Made by a program: the position numbers and the translations under genes
The notes under the pieces: model-generated
Databases searched by the model: none
Told to the model about the DNA's origin: nothing
The model's input: the letters and a program-made list of their open reading frames with translations, nothing else
In this document: one piece after another, positions 28,741-36,983 of the stretch
Position numbering within the stretch: the stretch's first letter is position 1
Layout of the letters: the number at the start of each line of letters is the position of its first letter
Assembly: GCA_031537795.1 (NCBI GenBank)
Contig: JAVKNF010000012.1
Location: 1 to 64,000 of the forward strand
Source of the DNA: JAVKNF01 sp031537795
GTDB lineage: Bacteria; Pseudomonadota; Alphaproteobacteria; Rickettsiales; Deianiraeaceae
Direction of reading: 5' to 3'
Length of the DNA: 64,000 nucleotides

Positions 28741-30118
28741 TAAAACAACATCAAGAAGCATTAAAATCATATGCAGATATAAGAAAAAGAGTCAAAGAAT
28801 TTTTTCCAGCAAATAAAACTGATGGAACAACTATAATAAACGGAACTATTTTTGTAAACGAACAAGGTGAACCAATTATAACAAGGGCAACACTTTTTGC
28901 GGAAATTCTGGAAAAACTTTATGAATATGGACAAAAACACGACTCGTTTAAAAATATTAAAAGAGAATTTAAAACACGATTGTATGAAAATTTTTTAAGA
29001 CAAAGCGCAGAAATCAGAGCATTAGGTCAATTTTTTACTACAAGAAATGCAGTAAAATCGATGGTTAAGATCTCAAACATTAAAAATCTTGGCGATAACG
29101 CTAAAATATGTGATCCATTCTGCGGAGTTGGTGGATTTTTACTTGAAGCGATCTTAGAAAATGAAAGCATATTGCAAAGATTTAAGCCAAAAAATGGAAA
29201 CATTGATCCAAAAATAGAAATTGTAGGTTTTGACAAAGGCGAAGAAAAAGACGAAGGAAGAACCATAATACTTGCAAAGGCTAATATGTTGATTTATTTT
29301 TCTGATTTAATTTCAGAATATCACGAAGAAGAGTATTTAAGGCTTTTCTCAACAGAGGTATTCAATAAAGTGTTTAGATTAATTAATAATAGCGACCTTG
29401 GAACTTTATCTTTACGAAATGAAACAAAATGTGATTTAATATTAACAAATCCACCATATATAACAAGTGGATCAGGTTCAATTAAAAAAACAAATGAATA
29501 TCAGGATTTAGATGATTATTATAGCGTCGGTGGTCGTGGCGTTGAGGCTTTATCAATTGAATGGATTGTAAATAATCTAAAAGATGGAGGAGAGTTTTTA
29601 GTCGTGCTTCCTGATGGATTATTAAACCAAAAAAAATTATAGAATTTTTTTTTAGAAAATGTAATATTTATGGTATAATTTCTTTGCCAGTTAGAACTTT
29701 TTATGCAATGCCAAAAAAGACATATATTTTGATATTTAAAAAGAAGTTTGAGAATGAACCAAGGTTACAAACAAACGCTATATTTACTTATTTGGTTAGT
29801 GAAATAGGAGAAACAAGAGATGCCAAAAGATTTGAAACAGAAAAAAATAACCTATCAAAAATGGAGCGACTATTTAATCAATTTAAAGGCTACCCAAATA
29901 AAGAATTTTCTTTTGAAGATAAAAGATGTAAAATTTATACTGTGCAAGAAATTTTAGAAAAACTTAATTTATTGTGCGATAGATGGTGATCGGATGAAGA
30001 AAAGAAAGAACTTAGAATTAAAGATGACAATAATGAAATGAACGAGGAAGAGTTTTTAACTTTTGTAGACAAAATTTTTGAAGATATTAACTCTTTTAAG
30101 GAATATGCAAATGTTTAG
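28741..30118 (+). pseudogene. Decayed N6-adenine DNA methyltransferase part (HsdM-like)
   Basis: The open frame continues before its first usable start (IKQHQEALKSYADIRKRV) into LGQFFTTRNAVKSMV, motif I ICDPFCGVGGFLLE and catalytic motif IV LILTNPPYI, the gamma-class N6-adenine signature, then VLPDGLLNQKK. At a poly-A run near 29633 the frame shifts; the next frame gives IIEFFF...ISLPVRTFYAMPKKTYILIFKKK, exactly what follows in HsdM proteins. A TGA at 29987 and a TAG at 30116 end the remnants. The catalytic motifs survive, but no continuous protein can be made. Confidence 0.88.
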
Positions 30119-31175
30119 AGAAGTAGATATTTTTGAGATTTACAATTTTCCAATTAAAGGAAAACCAATTTATACAACAACTTTTATCAATAATAGGGGC
30201 ATTTATCGAGTTTATTCTGCGAAAACATCTGGTGATGGCAGTATTGGAAATATAAACTCTTACGGAAAAAATATTGAATGTTTGACAATCACAACCAATG
30301 GATATGCTGGATATGTTTTTCACAGAGAAAGGCATAAATTCAATATAAATTCTGATTGTTGTATCATTATAATCAAATCTAGTATGTTAAATAAAATTGA
30401 TTATAAATATCTAAAGATAGAAATAGGTAATGCTTTATATGCTATGAGTCTCGGCTGGGACAACAAATTAACAAATGAAAAATGGTAGAATGTTAAAATC
30501 CATATTCCGATAACTCAAGCAGGCGAATTTGATATGCAAAAACAAAAAGAAATAGCAAAGAGATTTGAATTAATTAAAAAAATACAAAATAGAATAACAG
30601 AGGCTTATAATGTTGTAAAGAAAGCTAATGTTGTACTCCAGAAGCAAGAAAATATAGAATATACTGAATATGAATTAAGCAATAATGAAATATTTAGAAC
30701 ATCAATAGGTGATCGTATTTTAAAAAAAGATGTTAAGCAAGATGGTATTCCTATGTACAGTGCGAATGTTCTTAAGCCATTTGGCTTTAGTAATGATATA
30801 AAATATGAAATTTTTGAGAAACCAGTTATTATTTGGGGAATTGATGGCGATTTTAATTATAATATCATACCAGTTAATACAAAATTTATTCCAACCGATC
30901 ATTGCGGAGTTTTAGAAGTTAATTCTAATGAAATTGATATTGAATGTTTTTTATACGAATTAAAAGCGACAAAGCTACAATATGGTTTTGATAGAACATA
31001 CCGAGCTTCACTTGAAAATATAAAAAATGTTAGTGTCAAAATTCCAAAAGATATACAAACACAAAAAATAATAGCTCAAAAATATAAAATTATTGAGAAA
31101 ATACAAAATCATTTAATAGAAAATTTAAAAATACTAAAAGACTGTATTATAATTCCAAATTTTTTAGAAAATTAA
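30078..31175 (+). pseudogene. Decayed target-recognition (specificity) part of the restriction-modification gene
   Basis: Two half-domains in one frame are separated by a TAG at 30486-30488. The first has FREVDIFEIYNF... and SAKTSGDGSIGNINSYG; the second follows a helical spacer (KQKEIAKRFELIKKIQ) with IGDRILKKDVKQDGIPMYSANV and ends in another long helix. This two-TRD, two-helix layout is that of HsdS or of the C-terminal half of type IIG enzymes, whose TRDs set the DNA site. Its end overlaps the convergent transposase by 4 bp. Confidence 0.8.
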
Positions 31176-32107
31176 ACCTTTCTTGTATATCTCCTCAAAT
31201 CAAGCTCTTTCCCAGTCAACATAGCATAAGTTAAGTTATTATTTGAAAACATAGACTGCATAGTATTCTCAAATCTTTCTGCAATCTCTAAACTTTTATT
31301 ATTAAAATAAAATACAAATGAATTTATATACTTATCTATATGAGCTTTTGTAATTTGACGATGTGTTCCGTATATTCTTCTTTTAAACAATCCGAAAGTT
31401 CCCTCAATATCGTTTGTTGTTGCATTTCCTCTTACGAACTCTCTTTCTGAATGATTAACAGTTTCCCTTTCGTAACCTTTATAAACTGGGCTTTCATCTG
31501 TAAATAATTTTGCTTCTTCTAATTCAATATATTTATCTAAAATAGGTTTTATATTTTTAATATTAGTTTTATTTATGTATTTTATAGCTAATGTTTTTTT
31601 CTTTCTAAAACAACCTACTACAACCATTTTATTTTTACCACTTTGCAACCCTTCTCTTCTTTCTGAAGAATGTTTATTTCCTTCTTTTCCTTCTAAATAC
31701 GTCTCATCAATTTCAACATCACCAGTCATTTTTTCAATAGTGTTTTTTTTTAAAGCCAAACGGATTCTTTGGAGCATAAACCAAGCTGTGGCTTGTCTAA
31801 CTCCGATATTTTTTGCCAATTGACAAGAACTTATGCTTTTAGCTCCTGAAATTTCAAAATAAAAAGCATTAAACCATTTTACAAGCGATAAGGCTGAATC
31901 TTCAAATATAGTTCCTTTTCTAATTGTAAATTCTCTTTTACAATGACCGCAAGCATACAACCCAGCTTTTGCGAATTTATAAGATTTGTCTGTATTCTTA
32001 CAAAGTGGACATACTGGCTTGTTATTCCATCTTAATTTTTCTAAGTATCTAATACATTTTATTTCAGTTGAAAAGTTTTTTTGAAATTCTAATAAGTTTT
32101 TAAACAT
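31172..32107 (-). CDS. IS1595-family transposase
   Basis: Cuts and joins the ends of the surrounding element. The 311-residue product has an N-terminal zinc ribbon (CPLC...CGHCKREFTIRKGTIFEDS, about 33-75), a helix-turn-helix-like stretch (QLAKNIGVRQATAWFMLQRIR) and the DDE catalytic core. Acidic residues lie in VEIDETYLEGKEGNKH (near 131) and LFTDESPVYKGY (near 202), and in the final DIEGTFGLFKRRIYGTHRQITKAHIDKYINSF motif region (positions 31320-31420). The frame is intact and full length, so the element may still be mobile. Its promoter lies in the right terminal repeat. Confidence 0.95.
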   Translation of the reverse strand: MFKNLLEFQKNFSTEIKCIRYLEKLRWNNKPVCPLCKNTDKSYKFAKAGLYACGHCKREFTIRKGTIFEDSALSLVKWFNAFYFEISGAKSISSCQLAKNIGVRQATAWFMLQRIRLALKKNTIEKMTGDVEIDETYLEGKEGNKHSSERREGLQSGKNKMVVVGCFRKKKTLAIKYINKTNIKNIKPILDKYIELEEAKLFTDESPVYKGYERETVNHSEREFVRGNATTNDIEGTFGLFKRRIYGTHRQITKAHIDKYINSFVFYFNNKSLEIAERFENTMQSMFSNNNLTYAMLTGKELDLRRYTRKV

Positions 32108-32127
32108 AATTTGTCTTTATATTCATT

Positions 32128-32156
32128 AGTATAAACTAATTATTTATAATTGTCAA
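32128..32156 (-). promoter_or_regulatory. Sigma70-like promoter of the transposase, -35 inside the terminal repeat
   Basis: On the minus strand TTGACA (32151-32156), a 17-bp spacer and TATACT (32128-32133) make a near-consensus promoter, reading into the transposase start at 32107. Confidence 0.75.
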
Positions 32157-32169
32157 GCGTATAATTACC
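32147..32169 (-). repeat. Right terminal inverted repeat of the transposon
   Basis: Perfect 23-bp inverse of 27820-27842; carries the -35 box of the transposase promoter. Confidence 0.95.
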
Positions 32170-32177
32170 TATATTTT
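32170..32177. repeat. 8-bp target-site duplication, right copy
   Basis: TATATTTT, identical to 27812-27819. Confidence 0.9.
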
Positions 32178-32221
32178 ACTTGCAATTAATTTTATATATT
32201 TATATTTGAAGTATATTTATT

Positions 32222-32512
32222 ATGAACAATTTAAGAGATATCTGTTTGTTAATAGAATTTATAATTATTGTTTGTTTGGTTGTTATTATACTTATTCAAA
32301 ATTCTAATGAAACAGAAATAATGAGCTCTCCTAAAAATGAAAGCTTTGATAAAGTAGACGAATTAATTATTTTAATAACGAAATTCCTAATATTTAGTTT
32401 CTTTATAAATACACTTCTTCTTCTTTCTTTAACAAAAAAGATAACACTTAAACACAAAGAAACAGAATCGAAGATATTAAAAACTAATAAATCTATTTAT
32501 AATGTTAAGTAG
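32222..32512 (+). CDS. secG: SecG-like protein translocase subunit
   Basis: A 96-residue protein with two membrane helices: about 8-25 ending in VVIILIQNSNE, matching the SecG pattern of hydrophobic helix then I-L-I/M-Q, and a second helix about 48-68 (LIILITKFLIFSFFINTLLLL). The usual Gly/Ser-rich loop between them is replaced by a charged one, and a Lys-rich tail follows. Size and topology fit SecG of SecYEG; identity is by pattern, not strong similarity. Its stop overlaps the lolA-like start by 11 bp, and four envelope genes follow in one direction. Confidence 0.6.
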   Translation: MNNLRDICLLIEFIIIVCLVVIILIQNSNETEIMSSPKNESFDKVDELIILITKFLIFSFFINTLLLLSLTKKITLKHKETESKILKTNKSIYNVK

Positions 32513-33122
32513 TTTTAATATATTTCTATTCATTTTTATTATTTATTCAGGTTATTCAGAGAATAAAGCTTTATTATTAGAAAAAAATAAAACTTTAGAA
32601 TTCGCATCTTTTATAAACTCTATCAAAACTATAGACACAGACATAGAGCACAAAGTTAAAATCAAAAATCAAAAATCAAAAGAAGTAAATTTCATTCATA
32701 TCAAAATAAAAAAACCTGAATATCTATACTTGGAAGAGAAATCCAAAGGAAAACATATTGAAATAATCAGAAATAAAGATGTTGCGGTCTTTTCGGACTT
32801 GATATCATCTCAAACAACTTATATACCTCAAGAGCAAATTCTTAAAATAGATAATAATTTCAAGTTTAATATTCCAGAAAATTCTAAAATATACTTAAAA
32901 TTAAAAGATAATTTATATGAATATTGCTATAATCAAAACCAAAATTATTTTTGTTTAATTCTAAATTCAGATAAATTAAATTATGAAAACATAAAAGGTA
33001 TTTTTATAAAAGACAAAGACGCAGTTGAAACGTTTCTATTTCGGAATCTAACAATAAATTCTGAAATTCAAGATTCTGTTTTTGAAATTAAAGATTATAG
33101 ATTAAAAGATAAAAATGATTAA
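32502..33122 (+). CDS. lolA: LolA-like outer-membrane lipoprotein carrier
   Basis: LolA shuttles lipoproteins through the periplasm. The 206-residue product has an N-terminal hydrophobic signal (about 1-18), then a LolA-type pattern: ASFINSIKTIDTDIEHKVKI, the RPxxxxW-like KKPEYLYLEEKSKGKHIEII, DVAVFSDLISSQTTYIPQEQI, and repeated beta strands. Conservation is low, so the call rests on length, signal and pattern. It overlaps both neighbours (secG-like by 11 bp, ftsW by 8 bp), indicating an operon. Confidence 0.62.
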   Translation: MLSSFNIFLFIFIIYSGYSENKALLLEKNKTLEFASFINSIKTIDTDIEHKVKIKNQKSKEVNFIHIKIKKPEYLYLEEKSKGKHIEIIRNKDVAVFSDLISSQTTYIPQEQILKIDNNFKFNIPENSKIYLKLKDNLYEYCYNQNQNYFCLILNSDKLNYENIKGIFIKDKDAVETFLFRNLTINSEIQDSVFEIKDYRLKDKND

Positions 33123-34212
33123 TTTTTTAAAATTTGCAAGGAAATGGCAAGAAGACGTAGATCTTAATTTGATTTCTATCGTTATGCTACTTTCTGTATT
33201 AGGATTTATAGCAGTTGGATCTTCGGACATAGGAATGTCTAGCAGAATATCTATATCTAATTTTTATCTTTTCAAAAAACATCTTCTGTTCTCTGTTTTT
33301 GGTTTTTGTTTAATGATATTCATTAGCACTCTTTCCTATGAATTTATATATAAAACTTTTAGATTTATATTTTTTATTTTATTTCTTCTTTTGGTTGTTA
33401 ATATTTTTCTAGGAACAGAGATTAAAGGCTCGAAAAGGTGGTTAAATTTAGGTTTGATCTCAATTCAACCCACAGAATTAATGAAGCCTTTTTTTATATT
33501 AACTCAAGCTAGTATTATTTATTTTTTTAAAAGAAAGACGGCTATTATTTTATTTTCTTTAAATGCTTTTATTGTAATTTTTATTATTTTCAATCAGCCG
33601 GATCTTGGAACGTCTATAATATATATATTTACAACTTGGATTCAGATTTTCTTATCAGGAGTCTCTCAAATTTTTATATTCTTCTTGCCGATATTTGGTA
33701 TTTTAATTTTTATAATCTCTTATATATTATTGCCTCATGTAAAATTTAGAGTAGATCTATTTTTAAGAGATGAATTGCATTATCAAGCATATCAATCAAC
33801 TAAAGCTATAAAAACTGCTGGTTTATTTGGGTCCGGTTTAGGAGACGGAACTATTAAATATAGAATTCCAGATTGTTATACTGATTATATATTCTCTGTG
33901 ATATCTGAAGAATTTGGATATATTGGAATTGTTTGTATTATGATATTATACATAAAATTCTTCTTTAGAGGTTTGTTTGCGATAAAAAAACAGAATGAAA
34001 TGCAAACTTTAAATTTTAATATAGCTACAACTTCTTTATTTTTAATATTCTTTCAATTTATGATTAATATTTTAGTTGCAGTAAATGCAATTCCAACAAA
34101 AGGAATGCCTCTTCCTTTTTTAAGTTATGGAGGCTCTTCTCTTTTAAGTTTATATATTCTAATTGGTTTAATTTTAGCCTTTTCAAGAAAATCTTATGGA
34201 TATGTTAGATAA
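33115..34212 (+). CDS. ftsW: Peptidoglycan polymerase FtsW (SEDS family)
   Basis: SEDS-family glycosyltransferase that polymerises septal peptidoglycan with FtsI. The 365-residue product has about ten helices with the family motifs GSKRWLNLGLISIQPTELMKP (near 103), FNQPDLGTS (near 159), the large extracellular loop AYQSTKAIKTAGLFGSGLGDG, SEEFGYIG (near 267) and PLPFLSYGGSS (near 337). FtsW is preferred to RodA because murG follows directly, overlapping by 17 bp, as in the dcw cluster. No murC, murD or ftsQ is near. Confidence 0.93.
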   Translation: MINFLKFARKWQEDVDLNLISIVMLLSVLGFIAVGSSDIGMSSRISISNFYLFKKHLLFSVFGFCLMIFISTLSYEFIYKTFRFIFFILFLLLVVNIFLGTEIKGSKRWLNLGLISIQPTELMKPFFILTQASIIYFFKRKTAIILFSLNAFIVIFIIFNQPDLGTSIIYIFTTWIQIFLSGVSQIFIFFLPIFGILIFIISYILLPHVKFRVDLFLRDELHYQAYQSTKAIKTAGLFGSGLGDGTIKYRIPDCYTDYIFSVISEEFGYIGIVCIMILYIKFFFRGLFAIKKQNEMQTLNFNIATTSLFLIFFQFMINILVAVNAIPTKGMPLPFLSYGGSSLLSLYILIGLILAFSRKSYGYVR

Positions 34213-35338
34213 AGAAAAATCAATCTGCTTTGCAACCTGTGGATCTGGAGGTCATGTATTTCCTGCAATAAACGTAGCTAGAGTTATGAAGGAAGAAAAT
34301 AAAAATGTATTTCTTTCCTTAATTATAGATTCTAGAGGGTATTCTTATCTTGAGAAATCAGAAGGTTCTTTAGCTATATTTAATGTGGTGAATATTTTTG
34401 AAATCAGAAGAAAATCCGGTATCTTTTTTTATTATCTTGATTTATTCTTTTCTTTTTTTAAAACAATAAAACATCTATATAAATATAATTCAAAATGTTT
34501 ATTAAGTTTTGGAAGTTATCTCGGTTTTATTGGAATATTTGCCAGTTTTATTTCTTTTATTCCTTCTTTCTATTATTTTAGTGATATTGTATTAAGTTTT
34601 AATGCTAAAATTTCAGCATTTTTTTCTACTAAATTCTTGTATAATTTTAGTTCAACAAAAATACCTTATTTAATTAAAAAAAAAAGTATAGAAGCTGGAT
34701 ACCCTTTCAGTAAAGATTTTGAAGAAAAGGAAAGATTTGACCTGTCTTATTCTGATTTTTATAAAACAGACAACATAAATTCTCTAAATATATTAATTTT
34801 AGGAGGAAGTCAAGGTTCTCAATTTATTACAGATATTGCAAAAGAAGCTGTTATTTTAGCTCAAGGAAATTTAAAAAAACAATTAAATATTCATCACCAA
34901 ACAAGAAAAGAAGATGTTGAACAATTACGGTACTTTTATCTTAAAAATAATATTAATGTTGTGGTGTCGGATTTCTTTCAAGATGTGTATTCTCTTATGA
35001 GTAAATCTCACATTTTAATATCAAGATCTGGAGCCTCTACCATTGCAGAAATCTGTAAATTAGGCGTTCCTTCTATCTTAATTCCCTTAAGTACAGCAAA
35101 AAATAATCATCAATTTCTAAATGCAAAATTCTTATCTGATAATGAAGCTTGTTTTTTAATGGAAGAGAAAGCTTTAAATTCAACAAAACTTGGTAATTTA
35201 ATTTCCGCAATAATTAAAGACAATTTTATTAGCTCTCAAGATTGCTTGGCCAATATGCACAGTAAATTAAAATGTATTAAAATAGAGAATGCATCATTTA
35301 AAATCTCTAGATTAATAAAAGATTCAATCTTCAATTAA
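34196..35338 (+). CDS. murG: UDP-GlcNAc:undecaprenyl-pyrophosphoryl-MurNAc-pentapeptide transferase
   Basis: Makes lipid II from lipid I on the inner face of the membrane. The 380-residue GT-B protein has the N-terminal glycine loop CGSGGHVFPAI (near 15), GSYLG in the middle, GGSQGSQFI (near 203) and the C-terminal donor site SRSGASTIAEICKLGVPSILIPL...NNHQFLNAKFL (near 280). Translation begins within ftsW (ATG 34196; 34202 is also possible). Length is typical. Confidence 0.95.
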   Translation: MDMLDKEKSICFATCGSGGHVFPAINVARVMKEENKNVFLSLIIDSRGYSYLEKSEGSLAIFNVVNIFEIRRKSGIFFYYLDLFFSFFKTIKHLYKYNSKCLLSFGSYLGFIGIFASFISFIPSFYYFSDIVLSFNAKISAFFSTKFLYNFSSTKIPYLIKKKSIEAGYPFSKDFEEKERFDLSYSDFYKTDNINSLNILILGGSQGSQFITDIAKEAVILAQGNLKKQLNIHHQTRKEDVEQLRYFYLKNNINVVVSDFFQDVYSLMSKSHILISRSGASTIAEICKLGVPSILIPLSTAKNNHQFLNAKFLSDNEACFLMEEKALNSTKLGNLISAIIKDNFISSQDCLANMHSKLKCIKIENASFKISRLIKDSIFN

Positions 35339-35411
35339 AAATGAATAAAAAGAATAAATTTGACAATAAAAAAAATAAATTACAGGTAGTTACTGCTATT
35401 GAATATAAAAT

Positions 35412-36179
35412 ATGTTAAAAAAATTATTGATTATTATATTATCTTCTTTATTTCTTGTTGTTATATTTTCTATTATAAAAATGCGTTCTTCAAAAAATAT
35501 TAAATTTTTAAATATAGTCCTAATCGGTATAGCTGGCTCTGGCAAGGGAACTCAAGGAGATTTAATTAAAGATAAATTTAATTTATACAAACTTTCAGCT
35601 GGTGATGCATTAAGAGAGCACAGAGAGAATAAAGGTAAATACACAGAAATAATTAATCAAAAAATAGACAAAGGAGAATTAGTACCAAGTGAAATTACAA
35701 GTGATATAATGTTTGAAAAAGTTGAAAAAGTAATAGAAGAGCAAAAATTTCAAGGAGTTCTTTATGACGGCTTTCCTAGAAATCTTGAAAACGAAGAGTC
35801 TTTAGATAAATTTCTAAAATCTAAAAATATGAAAGTTGATTTAGTTGTGTATATCAATGTAAAACAAGAAGAAGTTCTAGATAGACTAAAAAACAGAATG
35901 ACTTGCGGTAAATGTGGAGCAATATATAACAAAAAAACAAAAACACCTAAACATTCAGGAATATGTGATGAATGTGGAAACGGTAATCTATCTGAAAGAG
36001 CTGATGACGGAGATTTAAATGCTATAAAAAGTAGATTTGATATTTTTGAGAAAATGACATATCCAGTTCTTGAAAATTATAGAAAAAATACACAAGTTTT
36101 AGAACTAGACGGAAATAGAGCTCCAAATTTAATATCTACCGATATTCTTAAAAAAGTAAAGGAGATTATAGAAGAATAA
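35412..36179 (+). CDS. adk: Adenylate kinase with N-terminal membrane segment
   Basis: Interconverts ATP + AMP and 2 ADP. The kinase core starts near residue 34: P-loop VLIGIAGSGKGTQ (near 37), DALREH, DGFPRN (near 119) and a zinc-type LID with CGKCG and CDECG. Unusually, residues 3-23 (KKLLIIILSSLFLVVIFSIIK) form a strongly hydrophobic helix after two lysines, as in a signal anchor. An internal ATG at 35481 (MRSSKNIKF) would give an ordinary soluble enzyme, but the upstream frame is open and the hydrophobic codons are unlikely to occur by chance. If the first start is used, the enzyme is tethered to the inner membrane or exported. Downstream is an IalB-like secreted protein. Confidence 0.93.
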   Translation: MLKKLLIIILSSLFLVVIFSIIKMRSSKNIKFLNIVLIGIAGSGKGTQGDLIKDKFNLYKLSAGDALREHRENKGKYTEIINQKIDKGELVPSEITSDIMFEKVEKVIEEQKFQGVLYDGFPRNLENEESLDKFLKSKNMKVDLVVYINVKQEEVLDRLKNRMTCGKCGAIYNKKTKTPKHSGICDECGNGNLSERADDGDLNAIKSRFDIFEKMTYPVLENYRKNTQVLELDGNRAPNLISTDILKKVKEIIEE

Positions 36180-36184
36180 TTCTT

Positions 36185-36688
36185 GTGAAAAGATATATTT
36201 ATCTTTTCATTGTTCTCTTGTTTTGTCTTCTTTCTTTCTATTCTTTTTCTGATCAAATATTACTCTTTGAATCTAAAAATTGGGGTTTAATTAAAAAAGA
36301 AGAGGAAAAATATTGTTATATGCTTTCTTATAAAATAGATTCGTTGACAAATTCTCAAAATGAAAGAAAACCATATATTATGCTTATAAAAAAGAATAAT
36401 AGATTTGATTGGCTTGTATATTGTGATTTTATTTTAAGGCCAAATTCTGAAATTTCTTTATCTTTTAAAAAAAATGGTAAAGTTTTCAGATTTATTCCAA
36501 ATGGAAAAAACACATCGACTGCCTTTTTGGCGAATGAGAAAGAAAGTCAGGTTCTACTTAATGAAATAAAAAACGCAGATTTTATTCATATATTTTCAGA
36601 ATCTATTAATTATCAATATGCAATTGATTTTTATTCAATTGATAATTTCAATGCAGTTTTTGAAAAAATGAAAACTTACTGCTTTTAA
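36185..36688 (+). CDS. IalB-like secreted protein
   Basis: The 167-residue product starts at GTG 36185 with a signal peptide (MKRYIYLFIVLLFCLLSFYSFS). The mature part has the spacing of the invasion-associated locus B family: NWGLIKKEEEKYCYMLSYK, then a beta-rich middle, a hydrophobic LLNEIKNADFIHIFSES, and the end pattern YAIDFYSIDNFNAVFEKMKTYC with paired cysteines. IalB was named from Bartonella invasion but is common in alphaproteobacteria as a periplasmic or outer-membrane protein of unclear role. It begins 6 bp after adk, so both are likely on one transcript. Confidence 0.7.
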   Translation: MKRYIYLFIVLLFCLLSFYSFSDQILLFESKNWGLIKKEEEKYCYMLSYKIDSLTNSQNERKPYIMLIKKNNRFDWLVYCDFILRPNSEISLSFKKNGKVFRFIPNGKNTSTAFLANEKESQVLLNEIKNADFIHIFSESINYQYAIDFYSIDNFNAVFEKMKTYCF

Positions 36689-36756
36689 TTTAATCAATAT
36701 TTTATTCTATCATAAAATATACAATGTGTCAAATATTAAATTTAAAAATCTTAATT

Positions 36757-36844
36757 TGGTGCCTATGACCGGAGTCGAACCGGCACGAAGATTACCTTCA
36801 AGGGATTTTAAGTCCCTGGCGTCTACCAATTCCGCCACACAGGC
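36757..36844 (-). tRNA. tRNA-Leu (anticodon UAA)
   Basis: The minus strand starts GCCTGTGTGGCGGAATTGG and folds into a class II tRNA of 88 nt with a long variable arm and encoded CCA. The anticodon stem encloses CTTAAAA, giving UAA, which reads TTA, the main leucine codon of this A+T-rich DNA. Acceptor arms GCCTGTG and CATAGGC pair with one G-U. Confidence 0.96.
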
Positions 36845-36983
36845 CTGTGTAGATTAAATATTTATTTTAAAAAATTATAATCAAGTTTTTCTTATATTTT
36901 GACATAAACTATTTTAAAGACATTAATTCTTGTTATGCAGTTTTAAAACTTTACTTTTAATTTATCTAATTTAATTAATTTTT

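Larger units (their letters stand above)
27820..32169. mobile_element. IS1595-type transposon carrying a decayed restriction-modification gene
   Basis: A 4350-bp element with perfect 23-bp terminal inverted repeats (27820-27842 and 32147-32169, each starting GGTAATTATACGC inward). It is flanked by an identical 8-bp A+T sequence, TATATTTT, at 27812-27819 and 32170-32177, the target duplication size known for the IS1595 family. It contains an intact minus-strand IS1595 transposase (31172-32107) and a plus-strand restriction-modification relic that fills the rest. IS1595 members with passenger genes are known; this is such a unit. The intact ends and duplication suggest a fairly recent insertion between pgk and the secG-like gene. 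Confidence 0.93.

Noticed and set aside
29980..29995. Recoding of TGA as tryptophan
   Set aside because: TAG also interrupts the same relic, and TGA ends intact genes (rlmB, lipA), so it is decay.
36698..36719. Rho-independent terminator after the IalB-like gene
   Set aside because: The 8-bp stem is entirely A/T and no U-run of note follows; it could be chance in such DNA.
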